From the NCBI RefSeq assembly GCF_900454025.1, contig NZ_UGQM01000001.1, forward strand, positions 5,890,001-5,954,000: DNA of 64,000 nucleotides, read 5' to 3'. This DNA comes from Mycolicibacterium gilvum. Its GTDB lineage: Bacteria > Actinomycetota > Actinomycetes > Mycobacteriales > Mycobacteriaceae. Positions 62,485 to 64,000 of the stretch are shown here, in pieces. Made by a program: the position numbers and the translations under genes. Below the pieces are notes generated by a model, which was given only the letters and a program-made list of their open reading frames with translations, was not told where the DNA came from and made no database searches. Each line of letters opens with the position of its first letter. Within the stretch, counting starts at the first letter, position 1.

Positions 62485-63405
62485 ATGAGATTCACCGTCT
62501 ACCTGCCCAACTGTATGCACGTCGCCGCTGTCACCCAGCCCTGGGAATACGAGCTCGGCGGCCAGGACATCGTCAGCGTCGCTCGACGGGCCGAGGAGCT
62601 GGGCTACTCCATGGTCTTTCTGCCCGAACACTTTTTCACCCCCAGGCCGCACGTCGAGTTGTCGGGCAACCACTACTTCGACGCCACCACAGCCCAAGCG
62701 TTCATCGCGGGTGCCACGTCGACTATCTCTGTCGGGTCCATGGTGACCATCCTTCCGCTACACAACCCGATCATCGCCGCCAAACAGATTTCGACATTCG
62801 ATTGGCTCAGTGACGGACGCGCGCAAGTCACGGTCGGCGTCGGCTGGCTGAAGGACGAATTCGACGCGATCGGCGTGCCCTTCAACAAGCGAGGCCGGGT
62901 GATGGACGAGTGCCTCGAAGCGATGTTCGAGCTGTGGCACAGCGACTCACCAAGCTATGACGGCGAATTCGTCAAATTCAACGACATCGCCTTCGGGCCG
63001 AAGCCGGTTTCGTCTCCCCACCCCACCCTCTGGATGGGTGGAGATGCCGACGCGGTGCTGCGCCGGGCGGCCCGCTTCGGCGACGGATGGGCCCCATGGC
63101 TGACCAAGCCCGACGAGTTGCCCGCCAAACTCGACTACCTACGCTCGCAACCCGGATTCGACGACCGGCCGTTCTCGGTGTTCTACAGCCTGGCGGTGCT
63201 GTCGATCGGTCAGGAACACGCGATCGTCGACGATCCGAACGCGCAGTTCGGCCAGAGCGCTCAGCAGGTCATCGACAACTGCAACATGCTCGCCGAGCGC
63301 GGCGTCACCGATACCTGGGTCAACCCGCCGCCCGTGAAAGACTTCAACGCCTACCTGGACCACATGCAATGGGTGGCCGAAGAGGTCATGCCGAAGGTCG
63401 GCTAA
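62485..63405 (+). CDS. LLM-class F420-dependent oxidoreductase
   Basis: 306 residues from the ATG at 62485 (GAAAGG upstream). Luciferase-like TIM-barrel pattern: RRAEELGYSMVFLPEHFFTP, ISVGSMVTILPLHNPIIAAK, QISTFDWLSDGRAQVTVGVG, and PKPVSSPHPTLWMGG. In mycobacteria such enzymes use F420 to oxidise or reduce alcohols, ketones or enoyl substrates. Control by operator D puts it in the same regulon as the PNPOx, phosphotransferase, EthD-like and PEP-utilising genes. Confidence 0.88.
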   Translation: MRFTVYLPNCMHVAAVTQPWEYELGGQDIVSVARRAEELGYSMVFLPEHFFTPRPHVELSGNHYFDATTAQAFIAGATSTISVGSMVTILPLHNPIIAAKQISTFDWLSDGRAQVTVGVGWLKDEFDAIGVPFNKRGRVMDECLEAMFELWHSDSPSYDGEFVKFNDIAFGPKPVSSPHPTLWMGGDADAVLRRAARFGDGWAPWLTKPDELPAKLDYLRSQPGFDDRPFSVFYSLAVLSIGQEHAIVDDPNAQFGQSAQQVIDNCNMLAERGVTDTWVNPPPVKDFNAYLDHMQWVAEEVMPKVG

Positions 63406-64000
63406 CTCTGATGTCCGGGAATGTCGAAGTGCCGTTCCCGGACCTGAACTAGCTGAACCGAAACTAGTTGTGCGACTGACGATGGCCGGCTATATGTCGG
63501 CCCCGGGTCTCTTGTGGCACACTTACATACGGGTTTGGCCGCCGAGTCGCCGTGAGGCGGGTGGTGGTTGCAAGGTTCCCCATTCCTTGAGTTGCTGGTG
63601 GAATTCGCCGGCATCGTCCACCATCACGCGGTCGAGCAGTCGGCATCGATGCGCTGCAAGCGCACACACTCTCCCGTTAAGCCCGGCTTAGGCGCCGGAT
63701 TGGATATGGCCGATGGCATGGTCAGGGACGTACCAGTACTAACACCCGCAGCCGCGTCGATTTGTACGTGATGACCTGGGAGCTGCTTCGCATGGCGCTT
63801 ACACCGACCGGTGTGGCTTTTTGTAGCGTTGAGAAGCAGGAAGCCAGTCATGTTGAGCAGGTTCAGGATTCGCCATACACCAGAGGCACGGACGACTCTC
63901 CACCACCTGCTGCTGGATCACCGTCGGGCAGTGCAACGGTGCACTGGAGCGGTCCTTAGAGGCCTCCGAGACCCTCCCTGACCTCCACCGCATGCCTCGG
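63406..64000. other. Right end, no confident gene
   Basis: About 600 bp without a convincing start. One minus-strand segment (about 63690 down to 63523) reads DRVMVDDAGEFHQQLKEWGT then LQPPPASRRLGGQTRM and stops. It has coding-like composition but no start, so it could be the tail of a decayed gene. A weak AACTAG/CTAGTT hairpin follows the LLM gene near 63450. Confidence 0.35.

Noticed and set aside
1..64000. Phage, plasmid or integrative-conjugative element as the whole window
   Set aside because: No structural phage, replication, partition or conjugation genes were seen. The only integrases belong to the small Tn554-like element.

Overview
The window is high-GC actinobacterial chromosome. 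A complete mce/yrbE operon with a Mam-type gene, an MmpS-like secreted protein, an F420-type luciferase-like oxidoreductase, DUF4873 and DUF5996 proteins, and IS elements of types common in mycobacteria point to a fast-growing environmental Mycobacterium/Mycolicibacterium. No rRNA, tRNA or CRISPR array was seen.

Layout. (1) 1-17.9 kb is ordinary chromosome. It holds a small diiron-oxygenase/DUF4873 pair divergent from a PucR regulator, a DUF5996 protein and an acyltransferase. Next is a tightly coupled aromatic-catabolism operon on the minus strand (extradiol dioxygenase, FAH hydrolase, acyl-CoA synthetase, FAD hydroxylase, P450) under a divergent TetR gene with two near-identical operators. 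An SLC13 transporter with a CRP-like site, two small exported proteins, a secreted lipase and a second TetR follow. (2) 18.8-27.8 kb is an island of three membrane Ser/Thr kinases. Two of them are followed by overlapping lipoprotein genes with hydrolase folds (HEYGH zinc peptidase; class-A beta-lactamase-like), and a Tat-type lipoprotein PGRP/amidase is divergent. It looks like an envelope sensing and remodelling module and is the best candidate here for an undescribed system. An IS21 element cuts its right edge. (3) 27.8-32.6 kb is a nest of insertion sequences: IS21, an IS1634-type element inside istA with a 27-bp target duplication, a 53-bp leftover of a second IS1634-type copy, and an IS481 fragment. 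(4) 32.7-44.0 kb, all on the minus strand, is yrbEAB-mceABCDEF-mam followed by four secreted-protein genes.

(5) 44.5-50.3 kb is an IS3 element whose orfB is interrupted twice, by a degenerate IS30 element and by a cargo-free Tn554-like transposon (tyrosine recombinases of 360 and 637 aa plus a 99-aa third protein) with 14-bp terminal inverted repeats. The IS3 right end has truncated a TetR-like gene, leaving its C-terminus. (6) 50.7-63.4 kb is a catabolic region: two SDRs, a methyltransferase gene broken by a second IS3 that itself carries an IS110 element, an acyl-CoA dehydrogenase pseudogene, a DUF35 protein, two PNPOx-fold proteins, an APH-like phosphotransferase, a nitroreductase, a dimeric alpha-beta-barrel protein, an AttH/CrtC-like protein, a PEP-utilising swivel-domain protein without ATP-grasp, and an LLM oxidoreductase. 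Four promoters here share the palindrome TGACAGTnnACTGTCA, so most of these genes form one regulon. (7) 63.4-64.0 kb has no confident gene.

Functionally the window combines ring and lipid catabolism, lipid import (Mce) and an envelope-signalling island, with heavy layered IS activity at the joints between blocks.
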